From: an uncultured Pseudomonadales bacterium
GTDB taxonomy: Bacteria > Pseudomonadota > Gammaproteobacteria > Pseudomonadales > Pseudohongiellaceae
NCBI GenBank assembly: GCA_949430125.1
Contig: CASQMQ010000085.1
Location: 1-38,484 of the forward strand
DNA length: 38,484 nt
Direction of reading: 5' to 3'
Part shown: positions 25,891 to 38,484 of the stretch, piece after piece
Layout: each line of letters opens with the position of its first letter
How positions within the stretch are numbered: the first letter of the stretch is position 1
Position numbers and translations under genes: made by a program
Notes under the pieces: generated by a model
Seen by the model: the letters and a program-made list of their open reading frames with translations, nothing else
The model's database searches: none
What the model was told of the DNA's origin: nothing

Positions 25891-27063
25891 TTAACTCTCT
25901 TTTTTGAATGGTAGTAGCGCGGCAGCTTCTGCCTGATATTTTTCGATATGAGGTCGCTCTTCATCGAGAAATTTATTTATTGCTTGGGCAAATCCTTCGT
26001 TAGCAACCCAATGATTTGAATAGGTCGTTATAGGTTCGAAGCCTCTTTGAATCTTATGCTCCCCTTGAGCGCCCGAATCGAAACTCTGCAACTTGTGCTC
26101 AATGCAGTATTCTTGGCCTTGGTAATAGCACGTTTCGAAATGTAGAAATTCATAGTCTTGTGCACTACCCCAGTACCTTCCAAAAACCTTCTTATTGTTT
26201 CTAAAGAAGAGAGCTGCAGCGATCATCTTGTCTCCATCTAACGCAACTATCATGAACAATTGTTCCGGCATTAGCCGTGCAAGCTCGGCAAAGAAATCCT
26301 GAGTCAGATACCCCTGCATACCGCGCATCATGTATGTGCTTTGATAAAATTGGTAGAACGTATTCCAATGCTTGGGAGAAATGTAAGCTCCGTGAAGCGT
26401 TTCGAATTTCGTGCCCCGCTCTGCGACCTTCTGCCGCTCTCTTCTAATGTTTTTTCTCTTACGAGAATTAAGCGTCGCTAAAAAATCATCGAAGCTTGAG
26501 TAGTCTCGATTGAACCAGTGAAACTGACAGGCTGTTCTTGCTGGAATGCCAATTGCCTCGAACAGCTTCTTTTCTTCCTCAGTTGGAAAAAGAATATGCC
26601 AAGAAGACGCGTCTATAGATTCCAACTTACTCTTCAGCTCATCGAAAATCAGTTTGGCGATGTCATCTCTACTCACTGAATAATCTGTAAATAGCCGTGT
26701 ACCATGGCTAGGAGTGAACGGCACTGCGCTGACAAATTTTGGGTAATAGTTAAGACCGTAGTTCTGGTAAGCACTCGCCCAGGCCCAGTCGAAAACGTAT
26801 TCGCCGTAAGAGTTTGTTTTTTGATAGAGCGGCATAACAGCGACTAACTGACGAGACTCGTCATCCGCCAGGCCACTGTAGACTGCCAAATGATGTGGTT
26901 CCCAACCCGTAGCCCGGGTCGTACAGCCGGTCTTCTCTAAAGCCCATAGAAACTCATAACGAGTAAATGGATTCTCTATTCCAGCTAGACTATTCCAATC
27001 CTCTTCACCGATGGTGGCGATGGAATCTACAAATTTTAGATCAAGCACTTTCATAGGCGACAT
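25891..27063 (-). CDS. PF04339-type FemAB-like GNAT protein
   Basis: A 390-aa protein of the FemAB-like/DUF482 (PF04339) family, annotated by homology as peptidoglycan-synthesis-like acyltransferases but without established function. The family pattern is clear: NPFTRYEFLWALE near the start, GWEPHHLAVY, YGEYVFDWAWA, RKRKNIRRERQKV in the middle, YQFYQSTYMMRG, LFFRNNKKVFGRYWG, FETCYYQG, and the C-terminal GAQGEHKIQRGFEP with THS/TYSNHW. Family members are about 380-400 aa. GAGGTAAC precedes the ATG; an internal ATG at codon 4 is also possible. It is divergent from hexR across 161 bp. No tRNA-dependent Fem partner genes are nearby. Confidence 0.85.
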   Translation of the reverse strand: MSPMKVLDLKFVDSIATIGEEDWNSLAGIENPFTRYEFLWALEKTGCTTRATGWEPHHLAVYSGLADDESRQLVAVMPLYQKTNSYGEYVFDWAWASAYQNYGLNYYPKFVSAVPFTPSHGTRLFTDYSVSRDDIAKLIFDELKSKLESIDASSWHILFPTEEEKKLFEAIGIPARTACQFHWFNRDYSSFDDFLATLNSRKRKNIRRERQKVAERGTKFETLHGAYISPKHWNTFYQFYQSTYMMRGMQGYLTQDFFAELARLMPEQLFMIVALDGDKMIAAALFFRNNKKVFGRYWGSAQDYEFLHFETCYYQGQEYCIEHKLQSFDSGAQGEHKIQRGFEPITTYSNHWVANEGFAQAINKFLDEERPHIEKYQAEAAALLPFKKES

Positions 27064-27224
27064 GTTACCTCGAAACGTCGTAGTACACAGATTTGAGAGG
27101 AGCTTAGTGTGTAATCAGAGTAAGTTTTCGCAATACAAACAGATGCGGTAGCCTAACAAATTGAGTAGCATAGAAAGCCTGTTTCAAGACTGATAGTAGT
27201 GTTAGAAAACTAGGCGGACAGCAA

Positions 27225-28082
27225 GTGCATTCACCCAATCTGATACGACGAATAGCTGACAGCAGTTCTGTAATGCGCAAATCGGAAGCTAAAGTAGCGA
27301 GCTACGTACTTCAACACGCCAATGACGTTATCAAGATGCGCATTGTCGACCTCGCGGCCAATTCCGATGTTAGCGAGCCCACTGTGATTCGCTTCTGTCG
27401 AGCCATTGGCTTCGATGGCTTCCTCTCCTTCAAGCTACAGCTTGCTCAGCAACTAGGCTTAGGCGGCGTCTATACCCAATTCGCGGTGGATGATAAGGAC
27501 ACGGTTGAAGACCTACGCAATAAGGTTTTCGATACGACGGTAGGCTCTCTTTTGACGGTTAGGGATCAGTTAGACCCTGAAGTGTTGGAAACGGCCATCA
27601 ATACCATTAACAACGCCAATCGCGTTGAATTCTACGGCTTCGGCGCTTCTGGCTCTGTCGCAGCCGACGCGCAACACAAGTTCTTCCGCTTGCAGCTATC
27701 ATCTGCCGCTTATACAGACCCGCACATTCAGCAGATGTCTGCGATATCACTAGGTGCTGACGATGTTGTGGTTGCTATATCTCAATCGGGGCAGACCCGC
27801 GCCCTGCTGGAGAGTGTGAGCCTGGCCCGACAAGCAGGTGCTACGGTTATTGGTCTAGCACCCCAGAAAACTCCGCTGAGTGAACAATGCTGTCTACCTA
27901 TTTATGTGAATATGAAAGAGGAACACCAGGCGTTCGCGCCAGTATCTTCGCGCATCGCACACCTGGTGGTAATCGATGTACTAGCAACTGGTGTCGCTAG
28001 GCATCGCAAGCCCTTGTTGAAGGACCATCTAAAGAAATTGCAGAAGAGCCAGCGAGCTCTTCGTGATATCGACTCTGATTAG
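27225..28082 (+). CDS. hexR: HexR-type RpiR family transcriptional regulator
   Basis: Repressor/activator of central carbon genes; in Pseudomonas and Shewanella HexR senses KDPG. Residues 1-77 are the RpiR helix-turn-helix (NSDVSEPTVIRFCRAIGFDGF), and residues about 125-265 a SIS sugar-phosphate domain with GFGASGSVAADA and VVVAISQSGQTRALLE. Length 285 aa matches HexR. The start is GTG, with GGCGGA eight bases upstream. Usually hexR lies by zwf, pgl, eda or edd; here no such genes are in the window. It converges with glmU (gap 7 bp). The effector and target genes are therefore inferred from the family only. Confidence 0.88.
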   Translation: MHSPNLIRRIADSSSVMRKSEAKVASYVLQHANDVIKMRIVDLAANSDVSEPTVIRFCRAIGFDGFLSFKLQLAQQLGLGGVYTQFAVDDKDTVEDLRNKVFDTTVGSLLTVRDQLDPEVLETAINTINNANRVEFYGFGASGSVAADAQHKFFRLQLSSAAYTDPHIQQMSAISLGADDVVVAISQSGQTRALLESVSLARQAGATVIGLAPQKTPLSEQCCLPIYVNMKEEHQAFAPVSSRIAHLVVIDVLATGVARHRKPLLKDHLKKLQKSQRALRDIDSD

Positions 28083-28089
28083 AACTAGG

Positions 28090-29548
<1,459 letters not shown>

Positions 29549-29566
29549 CTAGGCCAAAAGAATAGC

Positions 29567-29596
29567 AAAAAAAAAGGTAGCTCATGCCACCTTTTT
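29567..29596 (-). terminator. Intrinsic terminator of the atp operon
   Basis: On the minus strand the stem AAAAAGGTGGC / GCTACCTTTTT (11 bp, one G-T pair, loop ATGA) is followed by four further T residues. It lies 30 bp after the atpC stop. On the plus strand the same hairpin also ends in a T-run. It separates the atp operon from glmU, which must therefore have its own promoter or rely on readthrough. Confidence 0.85.
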
Positions 29597-29626
29597 AGGT
29601 TTTCGTCATACTAATTTAGCTGACTG

Positions 29627-30040
29627 CTACCTCTTAATCTTCTGCAGAGCACGTAGCTGGGCCGCTGCCTCGGCTAGCTGAGCGGCGGCAGTCGAGTAAT
29701 CGAATTCCGCGCCCTGGTTCGCTATAGCCTTCTCGGCATCTTCCACTGCCTGCTGCGCCGCGGCCTCATCTAGATCGTCGGCTCTAATCGCTGTATCGCT
29801 CAGTAGAGTAACAACACCACGCTGCACTTCCAGAAACCCACCAGACACATAGAAAACTTCTTCTTCGCCGTTTTGAAGTATTAATTTAACCGGCCCTGGG
29901 ATTAATGCCGTCAGCAAAGGCGAGTGCCCAGGAGCAATACCAAGATCTCCAAGAGATCCTGCCGCTACAACCATCTCAACAAGGCCCGAGAAAATACTCT
30001 TCTCAGCGCTTACGATGTCACAGTGCATTGTCATAGCCAT
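29627..30040 (-). CDS. atpC: ATP synthase F1 epsilon subunit
   Basis: Central-stalk subunit that couples F1 to the c-ring and inhibits hydrolysis through its C-terminal helices. N-terminal beta-sandwich motifs: [57 protein letters not shown]-terminal helix-hairpin [15 protein letters not shown] to LRALQKIKR. Length 137 aa (E. coli 139). Several Met codons lie at the start (MAMTM); the first is used because relatives begin MAMTVHC. It is the last gene of the operon and precedes a strong terminator. Confidence 0.96.
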   Translation of the reverse strand: MAMTMHCDIVSAEKSIFSGLVEMVVAAGSLGDLGIAPGHSPLLTALIPGPVKLILQNGEEEVFYVSGGFLEVQRGVVTLLSDTAIRADDLDEAAAQQAVEDAEKAIANQGAEFDYSTAAAQLAEAAAQLRALQKIKR

Positions 30041-30081
30041 ATCTAATTACTCGTTCTTGTCTTTAGAGACAAAAGGGACGA

Positions 30082-31494
<1,413 letters not shown>

Positions 31495-31568
31495 TTAATA
31501 TTTCGTCTGAACTTCTTGTTAATGATACTGACCTAATTAAAAAAGGCAGCACCGCTAAATTCTTTTAC

Positions 31569-32429
31569 CTAAACTGCCGCAGCTCCGCCAGCTATCTCAG
31601 ATAGCTCTTGGGTAATTGCCGCTTGTCGAGCCTTGTTATAAACCAACTCTAAGTCATCAATGATATCGCCAGCGTTATCAGTTGCGCTCTTCATTGCAAC
31701 CATTCTCGCGGCTTGCTCACAGGCATTATTCTCAACTACCGCCTGAAAAACTTGTGATTCGATATATCTTAATAGCAAACCATCTAGCAACTCTTTCGCA
31801 TCGGGCTCATACAAATAATCCCAATGGTGTTGCATATCTTCATCTTCTGAAGGAAGCAATGGCAGCAACTGCTCGATAGTCGGCTGCTGCGTCATGGTGT
31901 TAATGAAGGTATTACTAACAACCATCAACTGATCAATTTCGTTATTGTCGAATTTTTCCAGCATCACCCGAACAGAACCAATCACATCGGCTACTTCCGG
32001 TGCATCGCCGATGCTATCAACCGCAGCAACTACATTTCCGCCATAGTTATTAAAAAAGCGTGCAGCCTTCTTACCAATCACACAAAAGTCGATCTCAACA
32101 TTGCTGTCTTTGAACTCTTTCATCGAGGCTACTGACGCTTTAAATACATTGATATTCAAGCCGCCGCAAAGGCCACGGTCTGAAGAGACAATAATGTAAC
32201 CAACGCGCTTTATATCCCGTGTATCGAAATAGGCGTGCCTGTATTCCGGTGTTGCATTGGCTATATGGCCGATCACCGAACGGATGCGATGAGCATAGGG
32301 CTTACCAAGTGTCATGCGCTCTTGAGCTTTACGCATTTTACTTGCCGCTACCATTTCCATCGCGCCGGTGAGACTCTGAGTACTCTTAATACTCGAAATC
32401 TTGGTGCGTATTTCTTTTCCGCCAGCCAT
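31569..32429 (-). CDS. atpG: ATP synthase F1 gamma subunit
   Basis: Rotating central shaft of F1. N-terminal coiled-coil helix with [32 protein letters not shown], the central Rossmann-like part with [11 protein letters not shown], and the C-terminal helix ending [19 protein letters not shown] are all present. Length 286 aa against 287 in E. coli. AGAGG lies nine bases upstream of the ATG. It lies 34 bp after atpA. Confidence 0.97.
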   Translation of the reverse strand: MAGGKEIRTKISSIKSTQSLTGAMEMVAASKMRKAQERMTLGKPYAHRIRSVIGHIANATPEYRHAYFDTRDIKRVGYIIVSSDRGLCGGLNINVFKASVASMKEFKDSNVEIDFCVIGKKAARFFNNYGGNVVAAVDSIGDAPEVADVIGSVRVMLEKFDNNEIDQLMVVSNTFINTMTQQPTIEQLLPLLPSEDEDMQHHWDYLYEPDAKELLDGLLLRYIESQVFQAVVENNACEQAARMVAMKSATDNAGDIIDDLELVYNKARQAAITQELSEIAGGAAAV

Positions 32430-32463
32430 TGCTTACAGCCTCTGTATTATGTTGCCTTGCCGG

Positions 32464-34008
32464 CTACCAAGTCTGTGTGGACTTGAACTTTTCGATTGCC
32501 GCTTTGAACTGCGCGCCGATGTCGTCGTTGTAGTCGCCGGTATCGTTGATCTGTTTGATCAGATCAGCATGCTCGCTGTTCATATAAGCAAGTAGCGCTG
32601 CCTCAAAAGCCAATACCTTGTTCAGCTCGATGTCTATTAGATAACCTTCGTTCGCCGCGTAAATAGAGATGCCCATCTCTGCAATCGACATTGGCGTATA
32701 TTGCTTCTGCTTCATCAATTCTGTGACGCGCTGACCGTGCTCTAACTGTGCTCGAGTCGCATCATCAAGGTCAGAAGCGAACGCCGCGAAGGCGGCTAAT
32801 TCACGATATTGAGCTAGCGCGATACGTACACCGCCGCCCAACTTCTTAATAATCTTAGTTTGCGCAGCACCACCCACACGCGACACCGAGACACCCGGGT
32901 TCATCGCCGGACGAATGCCTGAGTTAAATAGGTCTGTTTCCAGGAATATCTGGCCATCTGTAATCGAAATAACGTTGGTTGGTACAAACGCCGAAACGTC
33001 ACCAGCCTGAGTCTCGATTATTGGCAATGCCGTCAAAGAACCTGTCTTACCTTTCACTTCGCCGTTGGTGAACTTCTCTACGTAGTTAACGTTCACTTTC
33101 GATGAGCGCTCCAAAAGACGGGAGTGCAAGTAGAAAACATCTCCAGGATAGGCTTCACGGCCTGGCGGTCTTCTTAATAATAGGGAGATCTGTCTATAGG
33201 CCCAGGCTTGCTTAGTCAGGTCATCATAGACGATCAATGCATCTTGTCCGCGGTCACGGTAGTACTCGCCCATCGTGCAGCCTGAGTAAGGCGCGATGAA
33301 TTGCATAGATGCCGGATCAGATGCCGTCGCCGCTACGACGATGGTGTATTCCATGGCGCCGTGCTCTTCCAAGCGATTTACCACGTTGGCTACAGATGAG
33401 GCCTTCTGGCCTATCGCTACGTAGACACACTTAACATTCTTGCCTTTCTGGTTGATGATCGCGTCGATTGCTACCGCTGTCTTTCCTACTTCACGGTCAC
33501 CAATAATAAGTTCACGCTGGCCCCTTCCGATTGGGACCATGGAGTCGATTGATTTCAATCCTGTCTGTACAGGCTCGTCAACTGACTGTCTTTCGATTAC
33601 GCCCGGCGCTATTTTTTCAACCGCGTCGGTCATAGTTGTTTCAACTGGGCCCTTGCCATCAATAGGCTTGCCTAGTGCATCAACAACGCGCCCTTCTAAT
33701 TCAGGGCCAACCGGGACTTCCAAAATTCGCTTCGTACAACGACAAGTTTGACCTTCGCGCAGCGAGAGATAGTCGCCCAAAACAATGGCGCCTACAGAGT
33801 CGCGCTCAAGGTTAAGCGCCATTCCGTATACGCCACCTTCGAACTCGATCATTTCACCGTACATCACATCGGCTAGGCCGTGGATACGAATAATGCCGTC
33901 AGATACGCTGACGATGGTGCCTTCGTTTTTTGACTCAACAGACACATCGAGCTTGTCGATCCGCTGCTTAATAATGTCACTGATTTCGGATGGATTCAGT
34001 TGTTGCAT
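32464..34008 (-). CDS. atpA: ATP synthase F1 alpha subunit
   Basis: Non-catalytic nucleotide-binding subunit that also contributes the arginine finger. The N-terminus [94 protein letters not shown] and [14 protein letters not shown] are typical. The P-loop at residues 170-177 reads GDREVGKT, where GDRQTGKT is usual. Length 514 aa (E. coli 513). AAGGAAAT is the ribosome site. Both neighbours (atpH, atpG) are within 34 bp. Confidence 0.98.
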   Translation of the reverse strand: MQQLNPSEISDIIKQRIDKLDVSVESKNEGTIVSVSDGIIRIHGLADVMYGEMIEFEGGVYGMALNLERDSVGAIVLGDYLSLREGQTCRCTKRILEVPVGPELEGRVVDALGKPIDGKGPVETTMTDAVEKIAPGVIERQSVDEPVQTGLKSIDSMVPIGRGQRELIIGDREVGKTAVAIDAIINQKGKNVKCVYVAIGQKASSVANVVNRLEEHGAMEYTIVVAATASDPASMQFIAPYSGCTMGEYYRDRGQDALIVYDDLTKQAWAYRQISLLLRRPPGREAYPGDVFYLHSRLLERSSKVNVNYVEKFTNGEVKGKTGSLTALPIIETQAGDVSAFVPTNVISITDGQIFLETDLFNSGIRPAMNPGVSVSRVGGAAQTKIIKKLGGGVRIALAQYRELAAFAAFASDLDDATRAQLEHGQRVTELMKQKQYTPMSIAEMGISIYAANEGYLIDIELNKVLAFEAALLAYMNSEHADLIKQINDTGDYNDDIGAQFKAAIEKFKSTQTW

Positions 34009-34033
34009 GCTTATTTCCTTGTTCCTGACCTGC

Positions 34034-34570
34034 TCAGGAATTCATTGATTCAGCTAATTTAGATAACTTTCCGCGCACTGAGCTGTCGATGACATTGTCA
34101 CCCGCTCTAATTACCGCGCCGCCGATCAAGCTTTGGTCGACATTCGTAGTCAATAATATTTCTCGCTTAAGGCGATCTTTGAGAGCATTCGCTAGCTTGT
34201 TTGAAACATCTGAACTAATTTCAAAAGCTGTAGTGATCTCAACATCGACCGACATTTCCTGTTGCGCTTTCAGCGCTTCAAACAGTGAAGAAATTTCTGG
34301 CAGCAAAACTAAGCGCTTATTCTCAGCGAGTAGGCCTACAAAGTTCTTGCCCTTCCCATCGAGCTCATCGCCGCATACGCCAATGAAGGCGTCGGCAATT
34401 TGGTCCGACGACAACGATGGGGAACTCAATATGCTGCTCACTTCAGACTGATCGGCCACGGCTGCAGATAAAGCGATCATGCTGGACCATTTATCCAACG
34501 CGCCATCCTGCAAAGCAGTTTCAAACGCCGCCTTGGCATAGGGTCTTGCTAATGTGATTAGTTCTGCCAC
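34034..34570 (-). CDS. atpH: ATP synthase F1 delta subunit
   Basis: Peripheral-stalk subunit holding alpha3beta3 to the b dimer. Seen: [13 protein letters not shown] at the N-terminus, [12 protein letters not shown] in the middle and the C-terminal [27 protein letters not shown], the usual delta/OSCP signature. Length 178 aa (E. coli 177). The start is GTG, 11 bp after atpF, without a strong ribosome site, so translation is probably coupled to atpF. Confidence 0.96.
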   Translation of the reverse strand: MAELITLARPYAKAAFETALQDGALDKWSSMIALSAAVADQSEVSSILSSPSLSSDQIADAFIGVCGDELDGKGKNFVGLLAENKRLVLLPEISSLFEALKAQQEMSVDVEITTAFEISSDVSNKLANALKDRLKREILLTTNVDQSLIGGAVIRAGDNVIDSSVRGKLSKLAESMNS

Positions 34571-34581
34571 TGTCTAGTTTC

Positions 34582-35052
34582 TCAAAGCTCGGAAGCTAAT
34601 TTGTTCAACATATCTTCGTTGGCGGCTTGATTGATTGAGCCTTCCAGGATTTTCTCGGCACCAGCAATTGCTATCGCAGATACTTGGGCGCGTAGAGCTT
34701 CTTTCGCTCTATTTACTTCCTGTTCGATATCCGCCTGAGCCCCAGCAATGATTCGTTTGGCCTCTTCTTTGGCTTTATCTTTTGCTTCGTCAACAATCTG
34801 TGAGCCGCGCTTGTTCGCAAGGTCGATAATGCCAGCTGCTTCAACCTTCGCTACTTTCAGCTGATCCGTAGACTTAGCCTGCGCTAGTTCTAGGTCCTTC
34901 TCAGCTCGAGCAGCTGCTTCTAAGCCGTCTGCGATTTTCTGTCGGCGCTCTTCCATAACATTCATGAATAGAGGCCAGACATATTTCGCGCAGAACCACC
35001 AGAAAACGAAGAACGCTACCGATTGCCCGATAATAGTTAATGTAATATCCAC
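34582..35052 (-). CDS. atpF: ATP synthase Fo b subunit
   Basis: Membrane-anchored stator subunit. A single N-terminal transmembrane segment ([19 protein letters not shown] region) is followed by [22 protein letters not shown] and a long charged coiled coil of alternating Ala/Lys/Glu to the C-terminus. Length 156 aa is the same as in E. coli. The start is GTG with a GGGAG site six bases upstream. Only one b-type gene is present, so a homodimer is expected. Confidence 0.96.
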   Translation of the reverse strand: MDITLTIIGQSVAFFVFWWFCAKYVWPLFMNVMEERRQKIADGLEAAARAEKDLELAQAKSTDQLKVAKVEAAGIIDLANKRGSQIVDEAKDKAKEEAKRIIAGAQADIEQEVNRAKEALRAQVSAIAIAGAEKILEGSINQAANEDMLNKLASEL

Positions 35053-35080
35053 CGCGATCTCCCGCTATTAGATGTCTGTC

Positions 35081-35362
<282 letters not shown>

Positions 35363-35395
35363 TCAGATCAATCTTAATAAAATGTAAAAATTTGT

Positions 35396-36286
<891 letters not shown>

Positions 36287-36314
36287 TTATATTCTCTAAG
36301 CTTACGTTTTGTAC

Positions 36315-36707
36315 TTATGTTTTGTTTTGTGTGGGGCTATAACTAATGAACCCCGACATTACTACGCCTACAAAATGGATCAATGTGAACCCAAGTATTA
36401 AAACTAATTCGTTTAAGCTGGTAATCAGTGTGAAACTAAGCGCAAACAACACCACTGTCATGATGATTTTACCGAGCTCCCCGCGAATAAAGCCCTTCAC
36501 AACGTTTTGTGCATTTCTCGCCCCCTGATAGCGGTAGGCATGAAACGCAAAATAACTGTTTGGCACAGTGCTTATCAAGCCACCCAATAGGGCGGAGTAG
36601 GCCAAAACGGTGCCTGAAATCAACAGAGAAATTACTGCTATAAAGATAGTCACTGCCAGTTGTGCAATGGTTACTTTATATACCGGCGGGGTCTTTAAAT
36701 TAGACAT
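36315..36707 (-). CDS. atpI: ATP synthase accessory protein AtpI
   Basis: Small membrane protein encoded first in the operon, thought to help c-ring assembly or ion supply; not a structural subunit. Four hydrophobic segments are visible (about residues 15-33, 36-52, 80-97, 100-120), with the family pattern GGLISTVPNSYFAFHAYRYQGA and ARNAQNVVKGFIRGELGKI. Length 130 aa (E. coli 126). The operon promoter lies 87-115 bp upstream of the ATG. Confidence 0.92.
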   Translation of the reverse strand: MSNLKTPPVYKVTIAQLAVTIFIAVISLLISGTVLAYSALLGGLISTVPNSYFAFHAYRYQGARNAQNVVKGFIRGELGKIIMTVVLFALSFTLITSLNELVLILGFTLIHFVGVVMSGFISYSPTQNKT

Positions 36708-36772
36708 TTTGGCTTAGCTTTTCAACTTCGCACTCCATCGGCACCTGTCACAAACACCTAAAAAATCACAGC

Positions 36773-36784
36773 GGTGATCACCAA
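36773..36784 (-). promoter_or_regulatory. Hairpin and T-run in the atp leader (possible attenuator)
   Basis: On the minus strand, shortly after the predicted transcription start, GGTGATCACC (a ten-base palindrome) overlaps ATCAC-CGCT-GTGAT, a five-base stem followed directly by six T residues (towards 36758). The stem is short. It could be a weak early terminator or antiterminator pair, or chance. Confidence 0.25.
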
Positions 36785-36793
36785 AGCACGCGC

Positions 36794-36822
36794 ATTATAG
36801 GGACTTTATAGTGCCTAATCAA
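36794..36822 (-). promoter_or_regulatory. Sigma70-type promoter of the atp operon
   Basis: On the minus strand TTGATT (36822-36817) and a perfect TATAAT (36799-36794) are separated by exactly 17 bases. The predicted start is near 36787, giving a leader of about 80 bases before atpI. The -35 keeps the TTGA core. The parB stop lies 14 bases further upstream. Confidence 0.78.
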
Positions 36823-36835
36823 CTACGCAGGATTA

Positions 36836-37747
36836 TCAATTGATATGAGAGAGAATGCCGTCTAGTTCGTCTAGTGAATTGTATTTTACAACAAGTCGAC
36901 CCTTGCCTTTGGCAGTATGCTGGATCATTACCTTAGCGCCCAGCTTGCCGGCTAGGTTCTCTTCTAGATTATTGATGTCAGGATCCACCAGCTTGGTGGT
37001 CGCGCTACTAGTTGAACCTGCTTCAGCTATCAGCCGGCGAACCAGAGACTCTGTCTGACGTACGGACAGCCCTTTGCCTACTACAGACCTGGCAGCCTCG
37101 GACTGTTGAGTATTCGGAAGTGACAGCAGGGCCCTAGCGTGGCCCATTTCCAGATCCCCATGCTCCAACATTCGTCGAACATCGATGCTCAGGCCAATCA
37201 AGCGCATGAGGTTGGTCACGGTTGCCCTAGATTTACCTACTGCATCAGCCACCTCTTGTTGAGTCAGCTCAAATTCATCCTGCAGGCGCTTAAGCGCCAT
37301 CGCCTCTTCGATAGGATTCAGGTTTTCACGCTGAATATTCTCGATCAGCGACATGGCGATTGCAGCCTCATCGCCGACTGGCTTAATAATGGCCGGTATA
37401 GAGTCTCTACCCGCTATCTGCGAGGCTCTCCAGCGTCGCTCGCCGGCTATAATCTCGTATTTATCTGAGGATATGGGGCGCACAACAATTGGCTGCATCA
37501 CGCCCTGAGCTCGAATGGAGGCAGCTAGTTCTTCCAAAGCCTCTTCGTGCATGTCGGTTCGCGGCTGGTATTTACCACGCTGAATTAGCTCGATAGGGAT
37601 ATTCTTGAGATCGCCGTCTTTTTCAGCGGCTTCCGGTGACGGTGTTGTGCGGTCTTTGGGCTTACCGAGGAGGCTTGCCATGGTCTCTGTGCTGCCCCTG
37701 GAGAGCAGTACATCTAAGCCTTTGCCGAGTTTTCTCTTATTGGTCAT
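36836..37747 (-). CDS. parB: Chromosome partitioning protein ParB
   Basis: CTP-dependent DNA clamp that loads at parS and spreads to segregate the origin region. Seen: RKLGKGLDVLLS at the N-terminus, IQRGKYQPRTDMHEEALEELAASI and GVMQPIVVRP, the CTP-binding GERRWRAS and ENIQRENLNPIEEA, the parS-reading helix-turn-helix (LTQQEVADAVGKSRATVTNLMRL in part), and a C-terminal dimer domain with GRLVVKYNSLDELDGIL. The frame opens at a TTG 57 bases earlier, but ATG 37747 gives the family N-terminus and 303 aa (usual about 290). No parS (TGTTTCACGTGAAACA) is seen in the window. It lies 71 bp after parA. Confidence 0.95.
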   Translation of the reverse strand: MTNKRKLGKGLDVLLSRGSTETMASLLGKPKDRTTPSPEAAEKDGDLKNIPIELIQRGKYQPRTDMHEEALEELAASIRAQGVMQPIVVRPISSDKYEIIAGERRWRASQIAGRDSIPAIIKPVGDEAAIAMSLIENIQRENLNPIEEAMALKRLQDEFELTQQEVADAVGKSRATVTNLMRLIGLSIDVRRMLEHGDLEMGHARALLSLPNTQQSEAARSVVGKGLSVRQTESLVRRLIAEAGSTSSATTKLVDPDINNLEENLAGKLGAKVMIQHTAKGKGRLVVKYNSLDELDGILSHIN

Positions 37748-37818
37748 CTTGCGTTCGGGCTCAGGTAAATGGGTTTTTTCCCTGGTTTCAAAAAATTTAA
37801 ACAAAGATGTAATTACAG

Positions 37819-38484
37819 CTAAACAGCGGCTCTTGCGGCTGCTTCATCGTTGCGTCTCAATACTTCGCCGGCCAAAGCAAGATAAGCAATTGCTCCTCGG
37901 GACTGCTTGTCGTAATTCAGAACTGGCTTGCCGTAGCTAGGGGCCTCGGCCAGACGAACATTTCTCGGTACGACTGTGCGGTAGACAGCGTCTCCAAAAA
38001 AGCTAATTAGCTGGCCATTAACTTCTGATGTCAGTTTGTTCCGTGGATCATACATGGTGCGCACGATTCCTTCGATCTTTAAGTCAGGATTCAAGCTGTC
38101 ACGTATTGCATTAATCGTATCCATCAAGGCCGATAAGCCCTCAAGGGCATAGTATTCACACTGCATTGGTATAACAACACCATCAGCAGCGACCATCGCG
38201 TTAATCGTCAACATATTTAATGAAGGAGGACAGTCGATGACTATATAGTCATAGCGGTGACGAACTTGTTCAATAATTTGGCGGAGGCGACGTTCGCGGT
38301 TATCTTCGTTTATCAGCTCTACTTCAGCCGCGACCAGATCGCCATTTGCCGGCAGCAAATCGTATCCAGAAGCTTCGGGTCGTTGAACGACCCCATCAAA
38401 TTCCGCATACTGCATCAGCACATCATAAATTGATGTCTCCAATGAGGACTTGTCGACTCCGCTACCCATAGTGGCATTGCCTTG
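37819..38484 (-). CDS. parA: Chromosome partitioning ATPase ParA (5' end beyond the window)
   Basis: Deviant Walker ATPase that moves ParB-parS complexes. The visible 221 codons begin within QGNATMGSGVDKS, just after the P-loop, which together with the start lies past the right edge. Seen: YDYIVIDCPPSLNMLT (Walker B), IPMQCEYYALEGLSAL, GIVRTMYDPRN, and TVVPRNVRLAEAPSYGKPV. The intact protein should be about 260 aa. The stop is 71 bp before parB. Being next to the atp operon and glmU, it indicates that oriC is likely not far to the right. Confidence 0.95.
   Translation of the reverse strand, partial: QGNATMGSGVDKSSLETSIYDVLMQYAEFDGVVQRPEASGYDLLPANGDLVAAEVELINEDNRERRLRQIIEQVRHRYDYIVIDCPPSLNMLTINAMVAADGVVIPMQCEYYALEGLSALMDTINAIRDSLNPDLKIEGIVRTMYDPRNKLTSEVNGQLISFFGDAVYRTVVPRNVRLAEAPSYGKPVLNYDKQSRGAIAYLALAGEVLRRNDEAAARAAV

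Overview
The window looks like an ordinary chromosomal segment of a gammaproteobacterium, probably marine and of the Pseudomonas/Cellvibrio-like side of the class. The evidence is gene order: coaBC-algC-argB-slmA, pyrE-rph, yicC-gmk-rpoZ-spoT-ridA-recG, ubiA, uvrD, and on the right glmU-atpCDGAHFEBI-parB-parA, an arrangement usually found close to oriC. The genus cannot be told from the sequence alone. TAG is a very common genuine stop codon here, so the standard code applies.

Layout. 0.1-4.4 kb (+): coenzyme A synthesis (coaBC), phosphomannomutase/phosphoglucomutase (algC), arginine synthesis (argB) and nucleoid occlusion (slmA). 4.4-5.8 kb (-): rph and pyrE. 6.1-14.1 kb (+): yicC, gmk, rpoZ, spoT, ridA, recG, ubiA, mixing RNA turnover, GMP/ppGpp metabolism, transcription, replication-fork rescue and ubiquinone synthesis. 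14.1-15.3 kb (-): a glutaryl-CoA dehydrogenase-type enzyme. 15.6-17.8 kb (+): uvrD. 17.8-21.3 kb: a TRAP transporter locus whose binding-protein gene (+) is frameshifted and faces the membrane-subunit genes (-); between them is a YciA-type thioesterase frame broken by two in-frame TAG codons. 21.4-28.1 kb: accessory and less-known genes (small membrane protein, DUF4265-like protein, yaaA, DUF938 methyltransferase, an unnamed secreted protein, a GNAT acetyltransferase, a FemAB/PF04339-like protein, and the sugar-phosphate-sensing regulator hexR). 28.1-38.5 kb (-): glmU with a one-base frameshift, the complete nine-gene F1Fo-ATP synthase operon with a strong sigma70-type promoter and an intrinsic terminator, then parB and the 3' part of parA, which runs off the right end.

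Most of the window is core metabolism and housekeeping. I found no phage, IS element, CRISPR array, tRNA, rRNA or defence system. The points most worth checking are the doubly amber-interrupted thioesterase next to a frameshifted dctP, the frameshift in the normally essential glmU (most likely a sequence error), the missing dut between coaBC and algC, hexR in place of glmS beside glmU, and a LexA-like box overlapping a -10 element before recG. None of these proves a new system.
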